Both the position numbers and the translations under genes were made by a program. The notes under the pieces were generated by a model. That model did no database searches. It saw only the letters and a program-made list of their open reading frames with translations, and was not told where the DNA came from. From the NCBI RefSeq assembly GCF_025947305.1, contig NZ_CP110009.1:4257501-4321500 (forward strand): 64,000 nucleotides of DNA, given 5' to 3'. Position 1 is the first letter of the stretch. Each line of letters starts with the position of its first letter. This DNA comes from Flavobacterium sp. N3904. Its GTDB lineage: Bacteria > Bacteroidota > Bacteroidia > Flavobacteriales > Flavobacteriaceae. This document shows positions 33,290 to 41,322 of the stretch, piece after piece.

Positions 33290-35479
33290 ATGTCATCAAT
33301 TCGTTTTCAAGCTTTAAAAGAAGCTTCAAACAGAAAGTTAGTAGATTTTCAAGAGTCAGGTAGAAAATCAGTGCTTTTTGGGGCAAATGTATTCAATGAT
33401 AAAGCCATGAAGCAGTATTTAACTTCGGATGCTTTTAAAGGAGTGCAAGGTGCGGTTCAACACGGAACCAAAATAGACAGAAAACTGGCTGATTATATCG
33501 CCATGGGAATGAAAGAATGGGCTTTATCCAAAGGCGTAACGCATTATACCCACTGGTTTCAGCCACTTACAGGAACTACGGCAGAAAAACATGATGCTTT
33601 TTTTGAAACTTCTTATGACGGAAGCGATCCATTAGAAAAATTTGGTGGCGCTCAGTTGGTACAACAGGAACCGGATGCATCTAGTTTCCCCAACGGCGGA
33701 ATTAGAAATACATTCGAAGCTCGAGGCTATACTGCTTGGGACCCAACCTCGCCAGCATTTATATTTGGAACCACTTTGTGTATTCCAACTATTTTTATAT
33801 CCTATACAGGAGAAGCACTGGACAATAAAATTCCATTGTTGAGAGCTTTGTCGGCTATGGATGATGCTGCCACCGAAGTTTGCAAATATTTTGATAAAAA
33901 TGTCAAAAAAGTAACCGCTACACTTGGCTGGGAACAAGAATATTTCCTGATTGACAAATCGTTGGCCAACTCCCGTCCGGATATTGTTATGACTGGAAGA
34001 ACTTTGTTGGGACATACATCTGCCAAAGGACAACAACTCGATGATCATTATTTTGGTTCTATACCTACTCGTGCATTAACTTATATGAGAGATTTGGAAC
34101 AAGAATGTATGTTGCTTGGAATACCTGTAAAAACACGTCATAACGAGGTGGCACCCAATCAATTTGAGTTTGCCCCTATTTTTGAAGAAACCAATTTAGC
34201 AGTAGATCACAACTGTTTATTGATGGATATTATGCAAAAAGTGGCCGAGCGCCATGACTTGAAAGTATTGCTTCACGAAAAACCTTTCAAAGGAGTAAAT
34301 GGATCCGGAAAACACAACAACTGGTCATTGGCTACAGATACGGGAGTAAACTTGTTGAGTCCAAGCAAAACACCGATGACTAATTTGCAGTTTTTAACTT
34401 TCTTCATCAATACAATAAAAGCTGTAAATGATTACGAAGCTTTGTTAAGAGGCTCTATAGCAACTGCAAGCAATGATCATCGATTGGGCGCCAATGAAGC
34501 ACCACCGGCGATTATCTCCGTGTTCATAGGAGAACAATTGACTAAAGTATTGGCCGAATTAGAAGGTGTTTCTACCGGTAAATTATCTCCCGAAGAAAAA
34601 ACAGACCTGAAACTAAATGTTGTAGGCAAAATTCCAGACGTACTTTTGGATAATACGGATAGAAATAGAACTTCCCCATTTGCTTTTACCGGAAATAAAT
34701 TTGAATTTAGAGCGGTTGGTTCATCTGCAAACTGTTCGAATGCGATGACAACCTTGAATACAATTGTCGCAAAACAACTCAAAGATTTTAAAATTGCTGT
34801 AGATGATTTAATCGAATCAAAAGACATGAAGAAAGATGATGCAATTTTCAATGTTTTGAGAGAATATATCAAAGTGTCCAAAAAAGTTCTTTTCGAAGGC
34901 GACGGTTACAGCGAGGCTTGGCAAAAAGAAGCTGCAAAGAGAGGGTTGAGCAATTTTAAAACTACTCCAGAAGCCTTGAAAGCCAGAGCTTCCAAACAAG
35001 CCATCGATTTGTTTGCCGAAATGGGAATTATGAACCATATCGAAGTCGAAGCGCGTTACGAAATTGAATTGGAAGAATACACCAAAAAAATCCAGATTGA
35101 AGGCAGAGTATTGGGCGATATCTCAAAAAATCACGTAATTCCTACTGCTATTAAGTACCAAAACACCTTAATCGAAAATGTAAAAGGATTGAAAGATATA
35201 TTTGGATCAGATTTTGAGTCCATTGCCAAGGAGCAAATCATTTTGATAAAAGAGATTTCTGGTCATATTGAAGGTATCAATTCTAAAGTGGAAGAGATGA
35301 CTGAAGAAAGAAAGAAGGCAAATAATTTAACAAATGTTCAAGCAATGGCCGAAGCGTACTGCAATCATGTAAAACCCTATTTTGAAATCATTAGAAACCA
35401 CTGTGACAAGCTGGAATTACTAGTAGATAATGAACTTTGGACATTAACAAAATATAGAGAACTATTATTGACTAAATAA
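33290..35479 (+). CDS. glnN: Glutamine synthetase, type III
   Basis: A 729-residue enzyme with the same reaction as glnA but the large GSIII class. Diagnostic segments are VQHGTKIDRKLADYIAMGMKEWA, THYTHWFQPLTGTTAEKHD, LGWEQEYFLID, RHNEVAPNQFEFAP and FKGVNGSGKHNNWSL, quoted in parts. The extended C terminus (about 560-729) is helical, as in Bacteroides GSIII. GSIII enzymes are typically induced when nitrogen is limiting; opposite orientation to glnA suggests shared or opposing nitrogen control, which is inference. A terminator follows at 35522. Confidence 0.95.
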   Translation: MSSIRFQALKEASNRKLVDFQESGRKSVLFGANVFNDKAMKQYLTSDAFKGVQGAVQHGTKIDRKLADYIAMGMKEWALSKGVTHYTHWFQPLTGTTAEKHDAFFETSYDGSDPLEKFGGAQLVQQEPDASSFPNGGIRNTFEARGYTAWDPTSPAFIFGTTLCIPTIFISYTGEALDNKIPLLRALSAMDDAATEVCKYFDKNVKKVTATLGWEQEYFLIDKSLANSRPDIVMTGRTLLGHTSAKGQQLDDHYFGSIPTRALTYMRDLEQECMLLGIPVKTRHNEVAPNQFEFAPIFEETNLAVDHNCLLMDIMQKVAERHDLKVLLHEKPFKGVNGSGKHNNWSLATDTGVNLLSPSKTPMTNLQFLTFFINTIKAVNDYEALLRGSIATASNDHRLGANEAPPAIISVFIGEQLTKVLAELEGVSTGKLSPEEKTDLKLNVVGKIPDVLLDNTDRNRTSPFAFTGNKFEFRAVGSSANCSNAMTTLNTIVAKQLKDFKIAVDDLIESKDMKKDDAIFNVLREYIKVSKKVLFEGDGYSEAWQKEAAKRGLSNFKTTPEALKARASKQAIDLFAEMGIMNHIEVEARYEIELEEYTKKIQIEGRVLGDISKNHVIPTAIKYQNTLIENVKGLKDIFGSDFESIAKEQIILIKEISGHIEGINSKVEEMTEERKKANNLTNVQAMAEAYCNHVKPYFEIIRNHCDKLELLVDNELWTLTKYRELLLTK

Positions 35480-35521
35480 AATATTTTCATGATTTAGAAA
35501 AGAATTTTGAGAAGTCAAGTT

Positions 35522-35568
35522 AAAAAGCCTTTCCGTTTCTTAAAGCTTAAGAAATAGAAGGGCTTTTT
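35522..35568 (+). terminator. Terminator of the type III glutamine synthetase gene
   Basis: Nested hairpin: outer AAAAAGCC.. / ..GGCTTTTT with one bulge, inner TTTCTTAA / TTAAGAAA. It ends in a T-run and lies 43 bp after the stop codon. Confidence 0.75.
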
Positions 35569-35637
35569 AGTGTTTATTTTTTGAATAAAAACAAACAAGT
35601 TTAGTTTTATTGTAAATTTGAGAAAACAAAGCCTTTT

Positions 35638-36522
35638 ATGAAGCTATTTATCTCCTTTTTATTTTGTTTAATCGGCTCTTGCACATTTGCACAGGAGCAG
35701 GTTTCGTTTTTTTTTGACAGCAATAAATCTGCTTTAAACAAAGAAGAAGCAAAAAAACTCAGCCAATGGATAGTTGCAAATAAAGAAGTTAAGATTATAG
35801 GTGTTTATGGCTATTGTGATGAAGAAGGCTCTGTAGGTTATAATGATACTTTGGCTAAAAAAAGAATTGATTGTATTTTTAATATTTTAAAAGATAAAGT
35901 AAAATTTAGAGAAGATTTCAAGACAAGAAATTTCGGAAAACTACATACGATATCAAAAATAAAAGCCGAAAATAGAAAAGTAATACTCTTTTACATTCAA
36001 CCAAAAGATTTTGAACATGAAGAGGAAATTATTGCAGAAACAAAAGAAAAAGTAGAAAAAAAGAAAGTAACTATAGTCCAATTTCCAGAAAATGCAAGTA
36101 TAGAAAATCCCGACGGATCTGTTACCGAAATAAAAATGGATACGCTGTTTATGAGGAAAATAAGTTTAGCCAAAGTGGGAGAAAAACTTAAATTGGAAAA
36201 TATGAATTTTTACATCAATACTTTTGCAGTTATGCCACAATCGAGAGCGAAAATGTTTGAATTATTGACTGTTTTGAATAGCTATCCGGAAATGAAAATT
36301 CAAATTCAGGGGCATATCTGTTGTGTGAGCAAAGATGTACGAGATCTGGCTACGCAACGAGCCAAAGCTATTTACAAGTTCCTTGAATTTTATGGTATTG
36401 ACAAAAGCAGAATGACTTTTGTAGGTTATGGAAGTGACAAACCCTTATTTCCCATACCCGAAAAAACAGAGGAAGAACGGGAAGCCAACCGCAGAGTCGA
36501 GATTGAAATTATTGCCAATTAA
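35638..36522 (+). CDS. OmpA-family protein with two OmpA-like domains
   Basis: A 294-residue secreted protein (signal MKLFISFLFCLIGSCTFAQ). Residues about 22-125 form a first, divergent OmpA-like domain (FFFDSNKSALNKEEAKKLSQW, then KIIGVYGYCDEEGSVGYNDTLAKKR). Residues about 185-294 form a second, more canonical one (FYINTFAVMPQSRAKMFELL, IQGHICCV, LATQRAKAIYKFL, GYGSDKPLFP, EANRRVEIEI). Such domains bind peptidoglycan and anchor envelope complexes; having two without a beta barrel suggests a periplasmic linker. A TAAATTTG -7 box is at 35613-35620. Confidence 0.85.
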   Translation: MKLFISFLFCLIGSCTFAQEQVSFFFDSNKSALNKEEAKKLSQWIVANKEVKIIGVYGYCDEEGSVGYNDTLAKKRIDCIFNILKDKVKFREDFKTRNFGKLHTISKIKAENRKVILFYIQPKDFEHEEEIIAETKEKVEKKKVTIVQFPENASIENPDGSVTEIKMDTLFMRKISLAKVGEKLKLENMNFYINTFAVMPQSRAKMFELLTVLNSYPEMKIQIQGHICCVSKDVRDLATQRAKAIYKFLEFYGIDKSRMTFVGYGSDKPLFPIPEKTEEEREANRRVEIEIIAN

Positions 36523-36561
36523 TGAAATATATCAATTAACTGATATTGATCAATTTTATAA

Positions 36562-36592
36562 TTGTATAATTGTCACATTAAAATTATCTTTG
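36562..36592 (+). promoter_or_regulatory. Promoter of the PurM-like gene
   Basis: TTG (36562-36564), 20 bp, then TATCTTTG (36585-36592); the ATG at 36616 follows 23 bp later. The presence of the promoter here argues against the longer reading frame starting at 36562. Confidence 0.65.
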
Positions 36593-36615
36593 CCACACAT
36601 CCACACAACAAAAAA

Positions 36616-37794
36616 ATGAGTTCAGATACTTCAAAAAGATATGCACAGCGCGGTGTTTCGGCATCCAAAGAAGATGTTCATAACGCCATAAAAAATATTG
36701 ACAAAGGATTATTTCCTCAAGCTTTCTGTAAAATAGTTCCCGATTATTTAACACAAGACGAAGAATATTGCCTTATTATGCATGCAGATGGTGCCGGAAC
36801 AAAATCTTCATTGGCGTACATGTACTGGAAAGAAACTGGCGATATATCCGTTTGGAAAGGCATTGCCCAAGATGCTTTAATCATGAATATTGATGATTTA
36901 TTGTGTGTGGGGGCTACTGATAACATTTTACTTTCATCGACCATTGGCAGAAATAAAAACCTTATTCCGGGCGAAGTTTTATCTGCTATTATCAATGGAA
37001 CCGAAGAGCTTATAAAAGAATTGGACTCCTTTGGTGTAACGATACATTCTACCGGTGGAGAAACTGCCGATGTAGGTGATATCGTAAGAACCATAATTGT
37101 TGATTCAACCGTGACGGCCAGAATGAAACGATCAAAAGTAATCGATAATGCCAATATTAAAGCAGGTGATGTTATAGTAGGAATGGCCTCTTTTGGTCAA
37201 GCCACTTATGAAAAAAGTTACAACGGCGGAATGGGAAGCAACGGATTGACCTCTGCGCGTCACGATGTTTTCGAGAAATATTTGGCAACCAAATACCCAG
37301 AAAGTTTTGATGCGGCAGTTCCTAATGAACTTATTTATTCGGGACAAGTAAAATTGACCGATGCCGTGGCCAATTCTCCGATAGATGCAGGACAATTGGT
37401 GCTTTCTCCAACAAGAACTTATGCTCCAATTATCAAGAAAATTTTAGACAAATATAACTCGAATGATATTCATGGAATGGTACATTGCAGCGGTGGAGCA
37501 CAAACCAAAATCTTGCATTTTGTACAAAATCTACATATTATAAAAGACAATTTATTTCCAGTTCCACCATTATTTCAACTGATTCAAGAACAATCCAAAA
37601 CTGATTGGAAAGAAATGTATCAAGTATTCAATTGTGGACACCGTATGGAAGTTTATGTGCCGGAAGCCATTGCGCAAGATATTATTGCCATCTCAAAATC
37701 ATTCAATGTAGAAGCACAAATTGTGGGTAGAGTTGAAGCTTCGACCGATAAAAAACTTACAATTACCAGCGAATACGGTACTTTCGAATATTAA
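36616..37794 (+). CDS. PurM-like AIR synthase-related protein
   Basis: A 392-residue protein starting MSSDTSKRYAQRGVSASKED. It has the N-terminal ATP-binding half (LIMHADGAGTKSSLAYMYWK, NIDDLLCVGATDNILLSS) and C-terminal half (VIVGMASFGQ, YNGGMGSNGLTSARHD, HCSGGAQTK, CGHRMEVYVPE) of the PurM/AIR synthase superfamily. It is longer than typical PurM (about 345) and diverged in motifs, so it may not be the purine-pathway enzyme itself; flavobacteria carry this related form. The reaction is unconfirmed. The next gene starts 62 bp later on the same strand. Confidence 0.85.
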   Translation: MSSDTSKRYAQRGVSASKEDVHNAIKNIDKGLFPQAFCKIVPDYLTQDEEYCLIMHADGAGTKSSLAYMYWKETGDISVWKGIAQDALIMNIDDLLCVGATDNILLSSTIGRNKNLIPGEVLSAIINGTEELIKELDSFGVTIHSTGGETADVGDIVRTIIVDSTVTARMKRSKVIDNANIKAGDVIVGMASFGQATYEKSYNGGMGSNGLTSARHDVFEKYLATKYPESFDAAVPNELIYSGQVKLTDAVANSPIDAGQLVLSPTRTYAPIIKKILDKYNSNDIHGMVHCSGGAQTKILHFVQNLHIIKDNLFPVPPLFQLIQEQSKTDWKEMYQVFNCGHRMEVYVPEAIAQDIIAISKSFNVEAQIVGRVEASTDKKLTITSEYGTFEY

Positions 37795-37856
37795 AAATTT
37801 GTTGAATCGTTATTGGTTTAACGATTCAACAATTTAAACAATTAAACTTTTTTAAA

Positions 37857-38213
37857 ATGTACGAATTACTTTTTTGGAAATACCTGGACGAAATTTATTT
37901 GAACCACCACGAAGTGTACGAAGCCATCGATGAGCAAAAAGAAGTCGAAGGTTTGGAAATACTTCCCATTGAAGTGATTATGAATAGATTCAATACCGTG
38001 TTTTCAAAATGGGAAAAAGTAGATAAAAATAGTTGGAAAAACACAAACGGGAAAGGCGCTTTTCATATCAAAACCACTCCCCAAAGTATCAAAATAGATT
38101 GTTATGGTACCGAAGGCAAAACCATGAACTTAATCGTAGATACTATGGCCGAGTTCAAATGTCCGCTTTATGACCCTCAAATTCCGGAGCGTTATGATGA
38201 AATGTATGAGTAG
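37857..38213 (+). CDS. Conserved small cytosolic protein, unknown
   Basis: A 118-residue protein rich in acidic and aromatic residues (MYELLFWKYLDEIYLNHHE, GLEILPIEVIMNRF, FHIKTTPQSIKIDCYG). No signal peptide, helix or family is recognised. The short spacing to the PurM-like gene (62 bp) and to the GNAT gene (63 bp) suggests a common transcript. The start is the first ATG after an AT-rich spacer. Confidence 0.7.
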   Translation: MYELLFWKYLDEIYLNHHEVYEAIDEQKEVEGLEILPIEVIMNRFNTVFSKWEKVDKNSWKNTNGKGAFHIKTTPQSIKIDCYGTEGKTMNLIVDTMAEFKCPLYDPQIPERYDEMYE

Positions 38214-38276
38214 ATAATCCAACTATCCGTACATGCCTGAGATTTATCTTTTATTTATACATTAGCTCGAAAAAGA

Positions 38277-38879
38277 ATGAACTCTACATCAAAATTCTCC
38301 CAAAACACCATCCTAGAAGACGATTTCGTTTTGCTCAGACCTTTACTGGCAAACGATATTGAAAATCTATTGGATATTTCCCTCAACGAACCCGAAACTT
38401 GGGAGTACTCACTAGTGCGTGCCAACGGTCGAGAAAATCTGGAAAACTACATTCAATTAGCCCTAAAAGCAAAAGAAAACAATACCGAATTTCCCTTTAT
38501 AGTTTTCGATAAAAGATCAGGAAAGTATGCTGGAAGCACCCGTTTTTACGACATTAATTTAGCTTTCAAAACAATACAGTTGGGTTATACTTGGTATGGA
38601 AAAAATTTTAGGGGGACTGGACTCAATAAACATTGCAAATATCTTTTATTACAATTTGCTTTCGAAACCCTTGGAATGGAACGCGTAGAATTTCGCGCAG
38701 ATAATAACAATCAACGAAGTATTGCCGCCATGAAAAGCATAGGCTGCAAAGTCGAAGGCGTTATGAGAAGCCACATGCCAACTTTAGGCAGTGAAATTCG
38801 TAGGGACAGTATTATTTTAAGCATCCTAAAAAACGAATGGTTTGGGGATGTAAAAGAAAATCTTAAGAGTAAATTGTAA
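38277..38879 (+). CDS. GNAT-family N-acetyltransferase (RimJ/RimL type)
   Basis: A 200-residue cytosolic acetyltransferase using acetyl-CoA. The GNAT acetyl-CoA loop is visible as YGKNFRGTGLNKH (about 106-118), and later ERVEFRADNNNQRSIAAMKSIG matches the RimJ/RimL subgroup (Acetyltransf_3). Those enzymes acetylate protein N-termini or small amines; the substrate here is unknown. It ends the short plus-strand run begun by the PurM-like gene and is convergent to the secreted hydrolase gene. Confidence 0.88.
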   Translation: MNSTSKFSQNTILEDDFVLLRPLLANDIENLLDISLNEPETWEYSLVRANGRENLENYIQLALKAKENNTEFPFIVFDKRSGKYAGSTRFYDINLAFKTIQLGYTWYGKNFRGTGLNKHCKYLLLQFAFETLGMERVEFRADNNNQRSIAAMKSIGCKVEGVMRSHMPTLGSEIRRDSIILSILKNEWFGDVKENLKSKL

Positions 38880-38898
38880 TTTTTAGAACTAAACTGTA

Positions 38899-40122
38899 CT
38901 AATTATTGAATGTTTTTTCATCATCGAATGACCGAATCACTTTTTCCAACTCTTTGCAATAAGCCAATTTATCGTTTTGAAAATTTCTTTTACATTCTTG
39001 TGCAGTTTCATAAACCAATGCTTTAATCATAAATTGCAACCTGACGACCATGTTTTTAATATTACTATTATTGCTTTTTATCTTTTTATCATCCAGTTTT
39101 TTTAACTCCGTTTTCCAAAATTTAAAATCATTTTCACTTTTAGCAACTTTCAATTCTTTATCAAATTGATCTAAAATGGAATTGGTAATTTTATTTTCTT
39201 GAACTGCTATTTCATCCCTTTGTTTAATTTGGCTAGTATATTCTTTGGATTTTTTTATTGTAGCTATAGCGGCATTTATTTTCTCATTCTCTTGATTATC
39301 AAAAAATGTATTCCATCTTTGACATTCCATAATTGCCAAAATCATTTCATTATTTCCCTTTAAGCTGTCGGCTATTTTCAAATTTTCACCGTAAATTTTT
39401 GCAATAGAGGCTTGGTTCAATTTTCTGATGCTCTTTTTATAGGCTTGCATTTCTAGCCAATCAAAAGCACGGAGCATTTCTTTTTTGCTTGGCCAAGTAT
39501 GACCTTGATGCAAAATAAATAAAGTGTTTTTTATTTTTTCTTTTGCTAACCATGATTCGTTTTGAATCATTTCCTGATAATTCATATCGGTATCACCAAC
39601 CATACCCACATATGAAAACTTATTTCCCTGCACCACAAATTTATCCATTCCGGTAAAAGAAGCACCACACGCAATTACCCCTTGAAAAGCACCCGAAGAA
39701 ACAGCAATTGTACCTGCTAACCGTGCACCACCCGAAAATCCAGAAATATAAAGTTGCGAAGGATCTATATTGTATTCCCCTAATACCGCATCAAACAGTC
39801 GATTTGCTATCCCTATATTGATATCAGTTGGTCCATTTTTCGAATTATTAGAACATACTAAAATATAATTATAGATTTCTGCCGCCAAAACAAAAGGTTC
39901 AATCCCAGCTTTTCCTCTTCCACTAGGATCAAAAATAAAAACAATAGCAGAAGGCATTTCTTTATTAAATTGTTTAGGCAAATAAACAGCATAGGATTCC
40001 TTTACGGCATTAGCAACTTTAACCGAATCGACAATTACTCCGTTTGGCAAGGATTTCTTTTCTTGAGAATAGCCATAAATACTATTGAGAAGTATAAAAA
40101 GGTATAAAAAAGCGTTTTTCAC
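38899..40122 (-). CDS. Secreted alpha/beta hydrolase with C-terminal helical domain
   Basis: A 407-residue protein starting at GTG (40122) with a signal peptide (to about residue 19). The first 230 residues are an alpha/beta-hydrolase fold: FIFDPSGRGKAG, nucleophile motif SGFSGGARLAG (Ser about 130), and His in LHQGHTWPS (about 207). The last 170 residues are Lys/Glu/Asn-rich and helical (AMECQRWNTFF, FKFWKTELKKLDDKK) with no known match. Predicted to be a periplasmic or extracellular esterase or peptidase. It follows the RhuM-Fic gene by 30 bp on the same strand. Confidence 0.8.
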   Translation of the reverse strand: MKNAFLYLFILLNSIYGYSQEKKSLPNGVIVDSVKVANAVKESYAVYLPKQFNKEMPSAIVFIFDPSGRGKAGIEPFVLAAEIYNYILVCSNNSKNGPTDINIGIANRLFDAVLGEYNIDPSQLYISGFSGGARLAGTIAVSSGAFQGVIACGASFTGMDKFVVQGNKFSYVGMVGDTDMNYQEMIQNESWLAKEKIKNTLFILHQGHTWPSKKEMLRAFDWLEMQAYKKSIRKLNQASIAKIYGENLKIADSLKGNNEMILAIMECQRWNTFFDNQENEKINAAIATIKKSKEYTSQIKQRDEIAVQENKITNSILDQFDKELKVAKSENDFKFWKTELKKLDDKKIKSNNSNIKNMVVRLQFMIKALVYETAQECKRNFQNDKLAYCKELEKVIRSFDDEKTFNN

Positions 40123-40152
40123 TAGGAACTAATTTTTTATTGAATTGAAATA

Positions 40153-41130
40153 CTATTTTTTATTGTTTATCAAATTAATAACGACCTTAACCATCATATC
40201 TTTATCATCCGATTTTGATTCAGCAATCATTAAAGTCAATGCTACCAAGGCATTGTCATCTATTACTTTATTGCCTTTATGATACAATAATGAATTACGG
40301 TCCAAAAACCATACAAACAGAAAAGCGGCGATGCGCTTGTTCCCATCTGAAAAAGAATGATTTTTGGTTACAAAATATAAAAGATGAGCTGCTTTTTCTT
40401 CAACTGATGAATACAATTCGATACCATCAAAAGTTTGGTAAATCGTTTCCAACGAACCTTTGAAAGAATCGTCTTTTTCATTGCCAAACAACTGCGACCC
40501 TCCGAATTTAGTTTTCAACTCTTCAATTGCTTTTTTGGCTTCGGCATAAGAAATCCTGAAAACTTCTTTATTACCTGTTTCTTCAATTTGTAAAGTTTGA
40601 TGATCGTACTGATCTAATATGTCTAAAGCAAAAGCATAATCACCCAATACTTTTAATAAACCATGGGCTTCATCTCCAGTAATGACTTTTGTTTTCACAA
40701 TAGTTTCCAATAAAGAGACAGCTTGCTTTAATTCTTGAAACTTATTCTCCGCTTCCTTTAAACGTTTTTCGTTTATGACATACCCTTTAACCAAATAATC
40801 TTTTAAACGTTGGGTGGCCCATTGTCGAAATTGAGTTCCTTGTTTGGATTTTACGCGATAGCCTACTGAAATAATTACATCGAGATTGTAGAAGTCAACT
40901 TGATATTTTTTCCCATCAGTTGCAGTTGTCGCAAAATTTGCGACAACTGATTCTTTATCCAATTCATCATCATTAAATACATTATTAATATGCTTACCGA
41001 TAGTTTTAACATCTCTATCGAAAAGAACTGCCAATTGTTGGCGATTGAGCCAAACTGTGTCTTGGTCTAGATTTACTTTTAGCTCAATTTTATTATCTAA
41101 CGATTTATATATTTCAATCTGGTTTTCCAT
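40153..41130 (-). CDS. RhuM-Fic/Doc fusion protein
   Basis: A 325-residue protein. Residues about 5-130 match virulence-type RhuM (TVWLNRQQLAVLFDRDVKTIGKHI, VANFATTATDGKKYQVDFYNLD, FRQWATQRLKDYLVKGYVIN), read as a DNA-binding-like module. Residues about 150-325 are a Fic/Doc domain with motif HSFSDGNKR (258-266). The His and the GNKR ending resemble Doc, which phosphorylates EF-Tu, more than AMP-transferring Fic with GNGR. No antitoxin gene is adjacent; the RhuM half may regulate the toxin-like domain in cis. Biochemistry is inferred. Confidence 0.87.
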   Translation of the reverse strand: MENQIEIYKSLDNKIELKVNLDQDTVWLNRQQLAVLFDRDVKTIGKHINNVFNDDELDKESVVANFATTATDGKKYQVDFYNLDVIISVGYRVKSKQGTQFRQWATQRLKDYLVKGYVINEKRLKEAENKFQELKQAVSLLETIVKTKVITGDEAHGLLKVLGDYAFALDILDQYDHQTLQIEETGNKEVFRISYAEAKKAIEELKTKFGGSQLFGNEKDDSFKGSLETIYQTFDGIELYSSVEEKAAHLLYFVTKNHSFSDGNKRIAAFLFVWFLDRNSLLYHKGNKVIDDNALVALTLMIAESKSDDKDMMVKVVINLINNKK

Positions 41131-41259
41131 TTTTACAAAATACTATTTAAAAAAGATATTAGCTAAGTTAAATAAAATATTTTAAATCAGAAAAATACTA
41201 AAAATACAATTTATTAGAATCTATTAAACATTCACAAAAGTTTTTTGTCTATAACCAAA

Positions 41260-41300
41260 AAAACACATTCAGTCAACGATTAGTCAACTAAATGTGTTTT
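41260..41300 (-). terminator. Terminator of the fused mutase gene
   Basis: Perfect 10-bp stem AAAACACATT / AATGTGTTTT with a 21-nt loop that itself contains the repeat AGTCAAC twice; on the minus strand a T-run follows. It lies 23 bp after the stop at 41323. Confidence 0.75.
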
Positions 41301-41322
41301 GTAAAAATCTTATTGATAAAAA

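Noticed and set aside
41131..41322. Possible antitoxin gene next to the RhuM-Fic gene
   Set aside because: No reading frame of suitable size or start context; the spacer holds only the mutase terminator.
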